A DNA stretch of 64,000 nucleotides, taken from the NCBI GenBank assembly GCA_030157785.1, contig JAOAUC010000003.1, positions 1 to 64,000 of the forward strand, in the 5' to 3' direction. The notes beneath the pieces were generated by a model. That model was not told where the DNA came from, did not search any database, and worked only from the letters and a program-made list of their open reading frames with translations. Source of the stretch: Zoogloea oleivorans (GTDB lineage Bacteria > Pseudomonadota > Gammaproteobacteria > Burkholderiales > Rhodocyclaceae). The position numbers were made by a program, and so were the translations under genes. Positions 18,851 through 31,216 of the stretch are shown here, in pieces; position 1 is the stretch's first letter; every line of letters begins with the position of its first letter.

Positions 18851-19714
18851 ATGAAAAACCGTCATTCCCTTTCCGTTGCCATGCTGGCTGTGGCGCTCCT
18901 TGGTGCCGGCGCAGCCCAGGCTGCATCCTCATGGAGCTTCACCGGCGGGGGCTCGGAAACGGGCGCCAATGCCTTCGGCAATACCCGCAGTTACGCGGCG
19001 TCCAGCGGTGGCGGGAATGTGGCGGTGTCGGCCTGGTCGGATACCAGGAACAACGGAGCGAACCTGAACGCCTACATCGAGAGTGCCTACCTGGGAACCT
19101 ACAACGGCGGGCTGGGTGTCACGAACCGTGATGCGGGCACTGCGGCCGGCGATGCCAGCGAAGGCACCATCCAGAACACTTCGGTACCTGGCCACACGAT
19201 GGACAACAACTCCCGCTACGACTCGATGCTCTTCGACTTTGGCGCCGGAAAGTCGGCCCAGCTGAAGAGCGTGACCGTCGGCTGGTGGTACAACGATTCC
19301 GACATCATGGTGCTGGCCTATACGGGTACAGGAACGCCCACCTTCATGTCCGCCAACCAAGGCTACAGCAACCTCCTGAGCAGTGGCTGGAGCATGGTGA
19401 AGAGCGGTACGGCAGGGGCCCAGGCCAACTACCTGAACGCCGCGGGAGGCGCGCCGGCCCAGTCGAGCAACGCTGCCGGCTACGTGCCGCTGGCCGTGAA
19501 TGATCTCAACATCAGTGCGCGCTACTGGCTGATCGGTGCGCTCAACACCATCGTCCAGGCGCTGCCGGCCGGCACCACCGACGCCAACAAGGACTACGTC
19601 AAGATCGCTGCCATGAGCGTTTCCTACGGCAAGGTGCCGGAGCCTTCCAGCATCATTCTGGCCGGCTCGGCGCTGGCCGGCGTGCTGGCCTTGCGCCGTC
19701 GCAAGCTCGCCTGA
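18851..19714 (+). CDS. PEP-CTERM sorting domain surface protein
   Basis: The 287-residue secreted protein has an N-terminal signal peptide (MKNRHSLSVAMLAVALLGAG, cleavage after AQA) and a C-terminal PEP-CTERM signal: VPEPSS, a hydrophobic helix, then LRRRK. Exosortase (XrtA/EpsH) would cut at this tail. The central region is rich in Gly, Ser, Asn and Thr and resembles no named enzyme. The start MKNRHSL at 18851 is preferred to an upstream in-frame start overlapping prsT. No exosortase gene is in the window, so sorting must depend on a gene elsewhere. Confidence 0.85.
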   Translation: MKNRHSLSVAMLAVALLGAGAAQAASSWSFTGGGSETGANAFGNTRSYAASSGGGNVAVSAWSDTRNNGANLNAYIESAYLGTYNGGLGVTNRDAGTAAGDASEGTIQNTSVPGHTMDNNSRYDSMLFDFGAGKSAQLKSVTVGWWYNDSDIMVLAYTGTGTPTFMSANQGYSNLLSSGWSMVKSGTAGAQANYLNAAGGAPAQSSNAAGYVPLAVNDLNISARYWLIGALNTIVQALPAGTTDANKDYVKIAAMSVSYGKVPEPSSIILAGSALAGVLALRRRKLA

Positions 19715-19721
19715 GGATTTG

Positions 19722-19779
19722 CTGGCCGGACTTCAGTCCGGTAGCCAGACGTAAAAAACGCCCCGATCGGGGCGTTTTT
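19722..19779. terminator. tandem hairpins, bidirectional terminator
   Basis: Two dyads follow the PEP-CTERM gene stop. The first (19722-19748) pairs CCGGACT with AGTCCGG plus an outer CTGG/CCAG. The second (19754-19779) is a classical terminator, AAAAACGCCCC-GATC-GGGGCGTTTTT. The T-run works for the plus-strand PEP-CTERM transcript and the A-run, read on the minus strand, for rhlE, whose stop is at 19796. Confidence 0.9.
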
Positions 19780-19795
19780 GTTGGCTGGGCCTGGC

Positions 19796-21601
19796 TTAGC
19801 GGTTGCCGCCGTTGCCACCGCCGCGGGGGCTGAACAGGGCTGCCGGCTTCACGTCGCCCGGCTTGCGGCCGGTGAGGGTGACGGCGGAGCGCTTGGACTC
19901 GTCGAGTGCGGCGGGGGTGCCCCGGTTGGGGTTGCCGCCACGGGGGCCGCCCTGGCCTTGACCCTGGCCCTGACGGGGGCCTCCTTGACCTTGACGCGGG
20001 CCCTGGGGGGCGCCGGCGGCGGGGCCGCGGTTCGGCTTGTCGAAGCCGCTGCCGTTGCCATGGCGGTGGCCGCCCTGACGGGGTGCTTCCGGATCGCGGT
20101 AGGCGGGCTTGGCGCGGGACTGGTAATCGACCCGGTTGCCGAAGTCGTCATCCACGGGGCCGTCCTGGCGGGGCGCACGCGGTGCCGGTGCACGGGGCTG
20201 CGCCTGGGCCGGGCTTTGATGGCCCTGGGCTGGCGGACGGGCCTGGCGCGGCGCCTGCTCGGCACGCGGACCCTGTTCCTGCCTGGGCCCCTGGGGCTTG
20301 GCGGCACTGCGCGGCTTGGCCGGCTTCTGGCCTTGACGGTCGCCCTGACCCTGACGGTCGCGACCGCCATTGTGGACACCGCGGGGTTCGCGGGGCGGAC
20401 GCTCGTCGGATTCCTGGGGGGCGGCCGAGGGCACGAAATCGGGCACTTCGACCTTTTCGATCAGGCGCTTCATGAGGCGCTCGATGTCCTTCAGCAGCGG
20501 CAACTCTTCGCGGTCCACCAGGGACACGGCAGCGCCGCTGGAGCCGGCCCGGCCGGTACGGCCGATACGGTGCACGTAGTCTTCCGAAACGTTGGGCAGC
20601 TCGAAGTTGACCACTTGCGGCAGCTGGTCGATGTCGAGACCGCGGGCGGCGATGTCGGTGGCAACCAGCACCTGCAGCTTGGCTTCCTTGAAATCGGACA
20701 GGGCGCGGGTACGCGCTGCCTGGCTCTTATTGCCGTGGATCGCTGCGGACGGAATGTCGTGCTTGACGAGGTATTCGGACAGCTTGTTGGCGCCGTGCTT
20801 GGTGCGGGTGAACACCAGCACCTGGAACCACTGGTGCTTCTTGATCAGGAAGGCGAGCAGTTCGCGCTTGACCTTCTGCGGGCACAGGTGCACCGACTGG
20901 GTGACCAGCTCGGAGGCGGTGTTGCGACGGGCCACTTCGACGAAACCGGGCTGATGCAGCAGGCCGTCGGCGAGGGTCTTGATCTCGTCCGAGAAGGTGG
21001 CCGAGAACAGCAGGTTCTGGCGCTTCTTGGGGAGCATCGCGAGGATTTTCTTGATGTCGCGGATGAAGCCCATGTCGAGCATGCGGTCGGCTTCGTCCAG
21101 CACCAGGATTTCAACGCCGGACAGATCGACGGTCTTCTGGTTGCAGTGGTCGAGCAGGCGGCCCGGGGTGGACACGAGGATATCGACGCGCTTCTTGAGC
21201 TTGGCGATCTGCGGGTTGATGGCGACGCCACCAAACATGACCATCGAGGTCAGCGGCAGGTGCTTGCCGTAGGTCTGCACTGATTCTTCCACCTGGGCGG
21301 CAAGTTCGCGCGTCGGGGTGAGGATCAGGCAGCGCGGCTTGCCGGCCTTGATGTTGTGGGCGTGCGCCTCGGACAGGATGTGCAGGATCGGCAGCGTAAA
21401 GCCGGCGGTCTTGCCTGTGCCGGTCTGGGCTGCAGCGAGGAGGTCGCCGCCGGCGAGAACCAGCGGAATCGCCTGGGCCTGGATCGGCGTGGGCGTGGTG
21501 TAGCCGGTATCGGCAATGGCACGCTGGATGGGCTCGGACAGAGCGAGATCGGCAAAGCCGACGACAATCGGCGCCTGGGCGGCGGATTGAGCTTGGGTCA
21601 T
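19796..21601 (-). CDS. rhlE: DEAD-box RNA helicase RhlE with long disordered tail
   Basis: The 601-residue helicase has all core motifs: [18 protein letters not shown] (Q motif), [20 protein letters not shown] in [16 protein letters not shown] in LLFSATFS and [10 protein letters not shown]. RhlE-type helicases remodel RNA in ribosome assembly and decay. The conserved core ends near residue 385; about 200 further residues are low-complexity, rich in Gln, Gly, Arg, Pro and Ala, with many RQGQ/PRQ units. The start [11 protein letters not shown] at 21601 is chosen because homology begins directly after it. It converges with the PEP-CTERM gene across a shared terminator. Confidence 0.92.
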   Translation of the reverse strand: MTQAQSAAQAPIVVGFADLALSEPIQRAIADTGYTTPTPIQAQAIPLVLAGGDLLAAAQTGTGKTAGFTLPILHILSEAHAHNIKAGKPRCLILTPTRELAAQVEESVQTYGKHLPLTSMVMFGGVAINPQIAKLKKRVDILVSTPGRLLDHCNQKTVDLSGVEILVLDEADRMLDMGFIRDIKKILAMLPKKRQNLLFSATFSDEIKTLADGLLHQPGFVEVARRNTASELVTQSVHLCPQKVKRELLAFLIKKHQWFQVLVFTRTKHGANKLSEYLVKHDIPSAAIHGNKSQAARTRALSDFKEAKLQVLVATDIAARGLDIDQLPQVVNFELPNVSEDYVHRIGRTGRAGSSGAAVSLVDREELPLLKDIERLMKRLIEKVEVPDFVPSAAPQESDERPPREPRGVHNGGRDRQGQGDRQGQKPAKPRSAAKPQGPRQEQGPRAEQAPRQARPPAQGHQSPAQAQPRAPAPRAPRQDGPVDDDFGNRVDYQSRAKPAYRDPEAPRQGGHRHGNGSGFDKPNRGPAAGAPQGPRQGQGGPRQGQGQGQGGPRGGNPNRGTPAALDESKRSAVTLTGRKPGDVKPAALFSPRGGGNGGNR

Positions 21602-21796
21602 TAGGATTTTTGCTCCTGCGACGGCCTGTCCGCTCACGGGGAGCGACACCAATCGGGGCGGACGCAACAGGTATTTCGCGATCACGAAGATCGGGCGAAA
21701 CGAGATGAAAGATGGGCCGGTACGCTGATTGGCAGGCGCACGGTGCCCGGATTGTACGGGTTTGACGGGCCTTGTGTTGACTTAATTTGAAAGCTG

Positions 21797-21815
21797 GAGG
21801 CGTGAATCACGCCTC
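21797..21815. other. perfect palindrome over the DUF454 gene stop
   Basis: GAGGCGTGA-A-TCACGCCTC is a perfect 9-bp-arm palindrome that contains the stop codon of the minus-strand DUF454 gene (21807-21809). No U-tract follows on either strand, so it is not a classical terminator. It may be a 3' stabilising hairpin or a protein site. Confidence 0.4.
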
Positions 21816-22226
21816 GGGTCGGGTGGCGATGTAGATGCCGGCGAGGATTTGCGGCAGGCCGGCAAGCGCCAGGATCAGCGGTGAGGCTGCCAGTGCCCAG
21901 GCGCAGCTGACCAGCCCGAGGGTCAGGCCGCCGAGGGCGAAGTGCTTGCCACGCCGGCTGATGGTGCCGTCCTCAATCCAGGCTTGTACGTGGGTGCCGG
22001 CCACCGGCACGGCGTAGAGCTTGTTCTGCAGGCGCGGGCAACTCTTGCTCCAGGCCCAGGCGGCGATGATCCAGAAGATGGTCGTAGGCAGCACTGGCAG
22101 GACCAAGCCCACTGTGCCTATCGCAAAACTCACCGCACCGAGCAGGAACAGACCCTGCCGGCCAATGCTGTGCAAAAGACTGGGGGCAGTGGTGGCTACG
22201 CCGTCATCGCAGGCTTGGGGGCGCAC
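21807..22226 (-). CDS. YbaN-family (DUF454) inner membrane protein
   Basis: The 139-residue protein belongs to DUF454 (YbaN). It has the family opening GAVSFAIGTVGLVLPVLPTT, then FWIIAAWAWSKSCPRLQNKL and a C-terminal hydrophobic hairpin; three to four membrane segments are visible. The function of the family is unknown. The start at 22226 gives some 20 extra residues before the conserved part, so the true start may lie a little downstream. Neighbours on both sides give no functional hint. Confidence 0.75.
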   Translation of the reverse strand: MRPQACDDGVATTAPSLLHSIGRQGLFLLGAVSFAIGTVGLVLPVLPTTIFWIIAAWAWSKSCPRLQNKLYAVPVAGTHVQAWIEDGTISRRGKHFALGGLTLGLVSCAWALAASPLILALAGLPQILAGIYIATRPEA

Positions 22227-22390
22227 GATATTTTTCCTTTTTGTTGTCTGCGGGTAACCGTACCCCGTTAGCGGGACGGCCCTTCATGGTTATCGGCGTT
22301 AATACTGCGTGGTCTGTTTGATGCAGTATTGATCCACTGGTTTGATTCATCTAGTTGAATGATTCACTTGTTCTGATAGGGATACCCTAT

Positions 22391-22789
22391 TTATCGCGGC
22401 ATCTCCCCGGCGAGCACATAAAAGCCTCGCCCGTCGTCGAGCCGGCCCTCCCGCTGTACGACCCGATAGACCAGCCAGCGTTCGTCGCGCAGACGCCAGG
22501 CCTTGAGGGATTCGGCATAGATGGCGGTATGGTCGGGCGCCTCCAGAACGTAGCTGTGGGCGCAGAAGCAGATCTCGTCGTCCTCGTCGCGGCCGAGGAT
22601 GCGTTCGGCGGCGAGTTGGTAATCCAGATAGTGATCGAAATAAAGCGGGGCCGTCACCTGTTCGAGGCAGTCCGGGGGCAGGGCTTCAGTCCAGGGTATT
22701 TCCTGCCTGCGGCGGCGGCTGTGCCCGGGGCGTATGTCGAAATAGTGTCGTGTATATAGCGATAGCGGTGGCATCATTGGGTCTCGCAT
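22391..22789 (-). CDS. hypothetical protein near the molybdate locus
   Basis: The 132-residue product is not recognised. It is charged and soluble, with a basic stretch (HSRRRRQEIPW) near residue 25, a Tyr/Asp-rich segment (LYFDHYLDYQLAAERIL) and a Cys pair in ICFCAHSYVLE near residue 74. No signal peptide or membrane segment is seen. It follows the di-Mop protein gene on the same strand after 83 bases, so it could be co-transcribed. A ModE-like motif lies inside its first codons (22751-22764). If that motif is a working operator, translation may start later, for example GTG at 22657, or the gene may be internal to a longer transcript. Confidence 0.5.
   Translation of the reverse strand: MRDPMMPPLSLYTRHYFDIRPGHSRRRRQEIPWTEALPPDCLEQVTAPLYFDHYLDYQLAAERILGRDEDDEICFCAHSYVLEAPDHTAIYAESLKAWRLRDERWLVYRVVQREGRLDDGRGFYVLAGEMPR
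22751..22764. promoter_or_regulatory. possible second ModE-type site
   Basis: TGTATATAGCGATA here matches TGTATATAACGATA at 23422-23435 at 13 of 14 positions. That copy sits in the modE/di-Mop divergent promoter. AT-rich TATATA blocks flanked by CG are characteristic of ModE boxes. This copy lies in the 5' end of the unknown gene downstream of the di-Mop protein. The match is seen directly; function is inferred. Confidence 0.4.
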
Positions 22790-22872
22790 GCTTGGTGGTC
22801 ATGGCGATAAGCAGATTGCGTGCCGCTGGTTGGGGGCACGGAAGGCCGGTCGGCTTTCCGTGCCGGGGCTTT

Positions 22873-23301
22873 TCAGGCGCTGACGGCGAGCAGTACCGAC
22901 GGGGCCTTGAAAACAGCGCTCGCCGACATGCCGATCTGCAGGCCGAGAGCGACCGAGCCTTCGTGGGTGATGGTGGCGAAAACCGTGCTGCCGTTAGCCA
23001 GGCCGATGGCTACTTCGCTGCTGACCGGCCCGTCGATGAGCGCCGTAATGGTGCCCGGCAGGCAGTTGCGGGCAGACAGTTTGACCCCGTTGCCATCGGT
23101 CAGGACGAGCACCGACGAGGCTTTGATGAGCGCCGTGACCGGTTTGCCGGGGGTCAGGCCCAGTTCGCTGACGGCGTCGTTGGTGACGGTGGCGACGATA
23201 TGAAGACCGCCGGGCAGGGCGATATCGATTTCGGCGTTGATGGCGCCGGACTTGATGGCATCGACGGTGCCTGCAAAGGCGTTGCGTGCGCTGATTTTCA
23301 T
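22873..23301 (-). CDS. di-Mop molybdate-binding protein (molbindin)
   Basis: The 142-residue protein consists of two tandem Mop/TOBE domains, each starting with the typical SARN motif (MKISARNAFAGTV at 1 and VKLSARNCLPGTI near 74) and ending in IKASSVLVLTD or FKAPSVLLAVS. Molbindins oligomerise and bind molybdate or tungstate for storage or homeostasis in the cytoplasm. The gene is divergent from modE with a ModE-like palindrome between them, so molybdenum-responsive control is expected. Confidence 0.9.
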   Translation of the reverse strand: MKISARNAFAGTVDAIKSGAINAEIDIALPGGLHIVATVTNDAVSELGLTPGKPVTALIKASSVLVLTDGNGVKLSARNCLPGTITALIDGPVSSEVAIGLANGSTVFATITHEGSVALGLQIGMSASAVFKAPSVLLAVSA

Positions 23302-23420
23302 GATGCTCTTTCCTGAGGTGGGGACGATGTCCTCACTTTACGCAGGGGCTTTGCGCAGGCACAACCATAACGCAGTGCACAAGTGGTGGACCGCTATTTG
23401 CTGAGCTAGCCTACGCTTCG

Positions 23421-23440
23421 CTGTATATAACGATATATAG
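23421..23440. promoter_or_regulatory. ModE-type operator in the divergent mod promoter
   Basis: CTGTATAT-AACG-ATATATAG is a near-perfect palindrome (8-bp arms, one mismatch) in the 147-base gap between the di-Mop gene (minus) and modE (plus). It resembles known ModE boxes, which have TATATA arms bordered by CG. It lies 8 bases before the modE ATG, a position suited to autorepression. Confidence 0.65.
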
Positions 23441-23448
23441 GCACATTC

Positions 23449-24276
23449 ATGACAACCCGACGACCCATTCAACACAAGCTTGTTGGAAAGCTGACAGTCG
23501 ATACCGAGTTCGGCACCTTTCTCGGCGACACCCGTATTCGTCTGCTGGAAAGCATCGACCGCTATGGTTCCATCTCGCAGGCGGCCAAGGCCGTGCCCCT
23601 TTCCTACAAGGCGGCATGGGACGCCGTGGATGCCATGAACAATCTGGCCGAGGCGCCGCTGGTCGAGCGCTCGGTGGGCGGCAAGCACGGGGGAGGCACG
23701 ACCCTTACCGACTACGGCCGGCGGCTGATTGCCATGTACCGGGCGGTGGAGCAGGAATACCAGGAGGCCATCGACCGCTTGTCGCAGCGCCTGGGCGACG
23801 GCAGCGAGACCAGTGTGCGCCAGTTCCAGACCTTGCTGCGCCGCATGTCGATGCGCACCAGCGCCCGCAACCAGTTTGTCGGCGCGATCAGCGGCTTGCG
23901 CGAGGGGGAGGTGAGTTTCGAGGTGCGCATCCGCCTCGACGACGCCAACGAGGTGGTGGCGGTGATCACCCGCGAGAGTGCCGAAACCCTGGAGCTGGCC
24001 ATCGGCACCGAGGTGCATGCCTTCGTCAAGGCCCCGTCGGTGCTGATCATCACCGACCCCGAGGCCCGCACTACCGCGCGCAACCACCTGTGGGGCGAGG
24101 TGACGCGCATCCACGAAGGGCCGGTGAGTTCCGAGGTGACGATCACCCTGCCCGGCGGGCGCAACGTGACCTCCGTGGTGACCCACGACAGCATTGACAA
24201 CCTGAGCCTCGCCATCGGCACGCCGGCGTGTGCGGTGTTCCAGGCCACGTCGGTGATCCTCGCCGTTTTCGACTGA
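23449..24276 (+). CDS. modE: molybdate-dependent transcriptional regulator ModE
   Basis: ModE senses molybdate and represses uptake genes while activating molybdoenzyme genes. The 275-residue protein has an N-terminal winged helix (GTFLGDTRIRLLESIDRYGS, AAKAVPLSYKAAWDAVDAMN) and two C-terminal Mop domains, each with a SARN/TARN motif (SARNQFVGAI near 142, TARNHLWGEV near 210). The length is close to E. coli ModE. It heads the modE-modABC gene run with short gaps of 24, 4 and -4 bases. Confidence 0.94.
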   Translation: MTTRRPIQHKLVGKLTVDTEFGTFLGDTRIRLLESIDRYGSISQAAKAVPLSYKAAWDAVDAMNNLAEAPLVERSVGGKHGGGTTLTDYGRRLIAMYRAVEQEYQEAIDRLSQRLGDGSETSVRQFQTLLRRMSMRTSARNQFVGAISGLREGEVSFEVRIRLDDANEVVAVITRESAETLELAIGTEVHAFVKAPSVLIITDPEARTTARNHLWGEVTRIHEGPVSSEVTITLPGGRNVTSVVTHDSIDNLSLAIGTPACAVFQATSVILAVFD

Positions 24277-24288
24277 ACCCCGACCTGA

Positions 24289-25056
<768 letters not shown>

Positions 25057-25060
25057 CAGC

Positions 25061-25750
25061 ATGGCACTGACACCGGATGACTGGTCCGCCGTCTGGCTGA
25101 CCCTCAAGCTGGCCAGCCTGGTTACGCTGCTGCTGCTCATTGTCGGCACGCCGATCGCCTGGTGGCTGGCCCGCACCCGCTCGCGCTTGCGCAACGTGAT
25201 CGGAGCCGTGGTGGCCTTGCCGATTGTGCTGCCGCCGACGGTGCTGGGTTTCTACCTGCTGATCGTCATGGGCCCCCAGGGGCCTGTGGGTCAGCTCACC
25301 GACGCGCTGGGCCTGGGGCGGCTGCCCTTCACCTTTGCCGGGCTGGTGGTGGCCTCGGTGTTCTACTCGCTGCCCTTCGTGGTTCAGCCGATCCAGAACG
25401 CCTTCATGGCCATGGGCGAGCGTCCGCTGGAAGTGGCGGCCACGCTGCGGGCCTCCCCGTGGGAGGGCTTTTTCCACGTTGCCCTGCCGTTGGCCCGGCC
25501 GGGCTTCATCACTGCCGCAGTGCTCGGTTTCGCCCATACGGTGGGTGAGTTCGGGGTGGTGCTGATGATCGGCGGCAACATCCCGGGCAAGACCCAGGTG
25601 TTGTCAGTGCAGATCTACAACCATGTGGAAGCCATCGAGTACGCCCAGGCCCACGGGTTGGCCGCCGGGTTGGTGGCTTTTTCCTTTGTCGTGCTGCTGG
25701 CGCTCTACACGCTGGGCGGCGCACGCAACACTCTGGGGGCCGGGCAATGA
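25061..25750 (+). CDS. modB: molybdate ABC transporter permease
   Basis: The 229-residue inner-membrane permease has about five or six membrane segments and the EAA loop [20 protein letters not shown] that docks with ModC. It forms the transmembrane path for molybdate. The start [20 protein letters not shown] at 25061 lies 4 bases after modA; an earlier in-frame start would read through modA. It overlaps modC by 4 bases (ATGA), indicating coupled translation. Confidence 0.95.
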   Translation: MALTPDDWSAVWLTLKLASLVTLLLLIVGTPIAWWLARTRSRLRNVIGAVVALPIVLPPTVLGFYLLIVMGPQGPVGQLTDALGLGRLPFTFAGLVVASVFYSLPFVVQPIQNAFMAMGERPLEVAATLRASPWEGFFHVALPLARPGFITAAVLGFAHTVGEFGVVLMIGGNIPGKTQVLSVQIYNHVEAIEYAQAHGLAAGLVAFSFVVLLALYTLGGARNTLGAGQ

Positions 25751-26823
25751 GCGGGCTTTTTCTGCAATGCCGGCTGCCGCTGGCCGACTTTGTCCTCGAT
25801 GCCGACCTGACGCTGCCGGGCAGGGGGGTGACGGCCCTGTTCGGCCCTTCCGGCTCCGGCAAGACCACGCTGCTGCGCTGCGTGGCCGGCCTGGCCCGGG
25901 CGGCGGGGCGGGTGGATATCAACGGCGAGTGCTGGCAGGACGACGCCCGCCGCATTTTTTTGCCAACCCACCAGCGCCCGCTGGGCTATGTGTTCCAGGA
26001 GGCCAGCCTGTTTGCCCACCTGTCGGTGCGGGCCAATCTGGAGTTCGGCTTGAAGCGCATTCCGGCGGCCGAACGCAAGGTGGGCTGGGATGCGGCGATG
26101 GACCTGCTGGGCATCGGCCACCTGCTGGCGCGCGGCCCCGACAAGCTGTCCGGTGGCGAGCGCCAGCGGGTCGCCATTGCCCGGGCACTGCTTACCAGCC
26201 CGCGCCTGCTCTTGATGGACGAGCCGCTGGCTGCGCTGGACGCCAAGCGCAAGCAGGAAATCCTGCCCTACCTGGAGCGCCTGCACGACGAGCTGGCGAT
26301 CCCCATCCTCTACGTCAGCCACTCGCCGGACGAAGTCGCCCGGCTGGCCGACCACCTGGTGCTGCTCGACCAGGGGCGGGTGACCGCCAGCGGTCCGACG
26401 GCCGAACTCCTGGCTCGCCTCGACCTGCCCCTGGCCCTCGACGAGGATGCCGCCGTGCTGGTGGATACGCAGGTTGTCGGTCATGACGAGGAATACCACC
26501 TGACGCGCCTGGCGTTCTCCGGCGGCACCATCAAGGTGACCCGCAAGGCGCTGGAGGTGGGGGCCCGTGCGCGCATCAAGATCCAGGCTCGCGATGTCAG
26601 CATCGCCCTCACCGGCGACAACCGTTCGAGCATCGTCAATCGCCTGCCGGCGCGCATCCGCGGTTTTGGCGACGCGGCCCATCCGGCCCAGTGCCTGGTC
26701 AGCCTGGATGCCTGCGGCACGCCGCTGCTGGCGCGTATCACCCGGCTGTCGAAGGATCAGCTCGGCTTGCAGGAAGGCATGCCGGTGGTGGTGCAGATCA
26801 AGTCGGTGGCGCTATTGGCTTAG
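25747..26823 (+). CDS. modC: molybdate ABC transporter ATPase
   Basis: The 358-residue ATPase has Walker [10 protein letters not shown] near residue 37, signature [16 protein letters not shown] and Walker [18 protein letters not shown]-terminal Mop/TOBE domain (about 290-358; [13 protein letters not shown]) can sense cytoplasmic oxyanion and shut down transport. It completes modABC. No intrinsic terminator with a U-tract follows; a hairpin at 26939-26959 is the nearest structure. Confidence 0.95.
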   Translation: MSGLFLQCRLPLADFVLDADLTLPGRGVTALFGPSGSGKTTLLRCVAGLARAAGRVDINGECWQDDARRIFLPTHQRPLGYVFQEASLFAHLSVRANLEFGLKRIPAAERKVGWDAAMDLLGIGHLLARGPDKLSGGERQRVAIARALLTSPRLLLMDEPLAALDAKRKQEILPYLERLHDELAIPILYVSHSPDEVARLADHLVLLDQGRVTASGPTAELLARLDLPLALDEDAAVLVDTQVVGHDEEYHLTRLAFSGGTIKVTRKALEVGARARIKIQARDVSIALTGDNRSSIVNRLPARIRGFGDAAHPAQCLVSLDACGTPLLARITRLSKDQLGLQEGMPVVVQIKSVALLA

Positions 26824-26938
26824 AAGTACGCCGTCTGTGGCTCTGCGCGCTGTCGGCAGTTGTCCGCTATGTGTGCTGGCGCACTCAAGAAGTGCCGTGA
26901 ATGTGCCGACATAGACATCCAGTTTCAATGTAATTGGC

Positions 26939-26972
26939 CAGAGGGCGTTGTGCCCTCTGCCATTCTGAATGG
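26939..26972. promoter_or_regulatory. two adjacent palindromes at the start of the sensory operon
   Basis: CAGAGGGC-gttgt-GCCCTCTG (26939-26946 and 26952-26959) is followed at once by CCATTC-t-GAATGG (26960-26972). Both are perfect. The second overlaps an ATG at 26969 that lacks a ribosome-binding site, and its right arm plus AG supplies the TGGAG motif in front of GTG at 26981. The pair could regulate translation or transcription of the REC gene. No U-tract follows, so a terminator for modC is less likely. Confidence 0.45.
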
Positions 26973-26980
26973 AGTCTTTC

Positions 26981-28177
26981 GTGCATCCGCGCATTCTGAT
27001 CGTCGACGACAGTGATTTCACCGCCATTCACCTGGAGGGCCTGATCGGCGGCGACTACCAGATAGAGCATCGCGCCGAAGGCGAAAGCGGCGTTGCGGCA
27101 GCCCTGGCCGACCCCCCGAAGGTGATCCTGATGGATGTCGAAATGCCGGGGATGGATGGCTACACGGCCTGCCGTCTGCTCAAGAAGGCCCCTGCCACCC
27201 AGGATGTGCCGGTGATCTTCCTGTCTTCCCACGCCGAAACGGCCGACCGCCTGGCCGGTTACGAGGCTGGCGGCGAGGACTACATCACCAAGCCCTTCGA
27301 CCCGGATGAGCTGAGTCGCAAGATCGGCGTGGTGCTGCGAAACCATCGCAAACGCCGGGAGCTTATCCAGAACATCGACGTGGCGACCAGTACCGCGATG
27401 ACGGCCATGTCCAGCGTGGGCGACATCGGCATCATCATGCGCTTCCTCGGCGAGATGGTCGGCTGCCTGGACTTTCCCTCGGTGGCCGATTGCATCATGG
27501 GGGCGATGAACGGTTTCGGTCTCGACGTGGCCCTGCAACTGCGCGATGACGACGAGTCCCTGAGTCTCTCGCGGGAGGGCATCTGTTCGGCCCTCGAAGA
27601 GTCGGTGCTGCACAACATGGCCAGCTGCGCACGCATCGTCGATCTGGGGTCCCGCTCGGCCTTCAACTATCCGCGGGTCACCATCATCGTCAAGGACATG
27701 CCCCGGGACAATCCGGAGCACTACGGGCGCATCAAGGACAACCTGGCAACCCTTACCGAGTCGGTGGACGTGCATCTGCACTCGCTGTCGCGGGTCAAGG
27801 CTGCGCTGCGGCGCGGCGACACCATGCTGGCGCTGCTCCAGCGCAGCATGGCGACGTTGAAGGACATCGAGACCCGCTACCGTACCCAGCGGGCCGCCAG
27901 CTCGCAGATCCTCAATGCACTGGCCTTCGATATCGAGGATTCGTTCATCAGTCTCGGGCTGACCGAAGGCCAGGAGCGTCGCCTGCAGAATACGGTACGT
28001 ACCGCCATCGATCAGGCCCAGGCCATCTACGACCAGGAGGTCGAATCCGATCGGCTCATGCGCAGCTTCAGCCAGGATCTTGAAGCGGTGCTCCTGAAGG
28101 AGGCAGCAGCTGCCGCGCTGGCCCCCGTTGCCACCATGCCGAACGCCGCACCCGAGAGTTCGATCGAGCTGTTCTGA
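26981..28177 (+). CDS. response regulator with unidentified output domain
   Basis: The 398-residue protein begins with a CheY-like receiver ([16 protein letters not shown]; phosphoacceptor Asp in [13 protein letters not shown] near residue 53; signalling Lys in YITKPFDP). The remaining 270 residues match no family I recognise: a middle segment (about 130-255) and a long helical, Arg/Gln-rich C-terminus ([20 protein letters not shown]) likely to form coiled coils. No DNA-binding, GGDEF or EAL motif is visible. GTG at 26981 is preferred because TGGAG precedes it by 6 bases, whereas the ATG at 26969 has no ribosome-binding site. It is 5 bases from the hybrid kinase gene, its likely partner. Confidence 0.75.
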   Translation: MHPRILIVDDSDFTAIHLEGLIGGDYQIEHRAEGESGVAAALADPPKVILMDVEMPGMDGYTACRLLKKAPATQDVPVIFLSSHAETADRLAGYEAGGEDYITKPFDPDELSRKIGVVLRNHRKRRELIQNIDVATSTAMTAMSSVGDIGIIMRFLGEMVGCLDFPSVADCIMGAMNGFGLDVALQLRDDDESLSLSREGICSALEESVLHNMASCARIVDLGSRSAFNYPRVTIIVKDMPRDNPEHYGRIKDNLATLTESVDVHLHSLSRVKAALRRGDTMLALLQRSMATLKDIETRYRTQRAASSQILNALAFDIEDSFISLGLTEGQERRLQNTVRTAIDQAQAIYDQEVESDRLMRSFSQDLEAVLLKEAAAAALAPVATMPNAAPESSIELF

Positions 28178-28182
28178 ACCCC

Positions 28183-31089
<2,907 letters not shown>

Positions 31090-31154
31090 TTGCGGAATGG
31101 ACAAGACGATCTGTGGGCGGTCTTAAAGGCTCCCTTCGGTTCGTCCGTTATGAA

Positions 31155-31182
31155 CCTGCCCGTGCAGGCACCGGTTGGTGCC
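31155..31182 (+). other. two overlapping hairpins before the chemoreceptor gene
   Basis: CCTGC-ccgt-GCAGG (31155-31168) and GGCACC-ggtt-GGTGCC (31167-31182) are both perfect and share two bases, so they are nearly mutually exclusive. They lie in the 127-base gap after the hybrid kinase, about 35 bases before the receptor ATG. They could uncouple expression of the two gene pairs. No known riboswitch class is matched. Confidence 0.3.
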
Positions 31183-31216
31183 GACGCGGATTTCCAATGG
31201 GATCAAGGGGAGCAAA

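Noticed and set aside
22258-22279. A terminator between the unknown gene and the DUF454 gene
   Set aside because: The dyad (CCGT...CCCG/CGGGACGG) has a two-base bulge and no U-tract on the minus strand.
31155-31182. A riboswitch, for example for c-di-GMP, before the chemoreceptor
   Set aside because: Only two short hairpins are present; the conserved loop sequences of known riboswitch classes are not seen.
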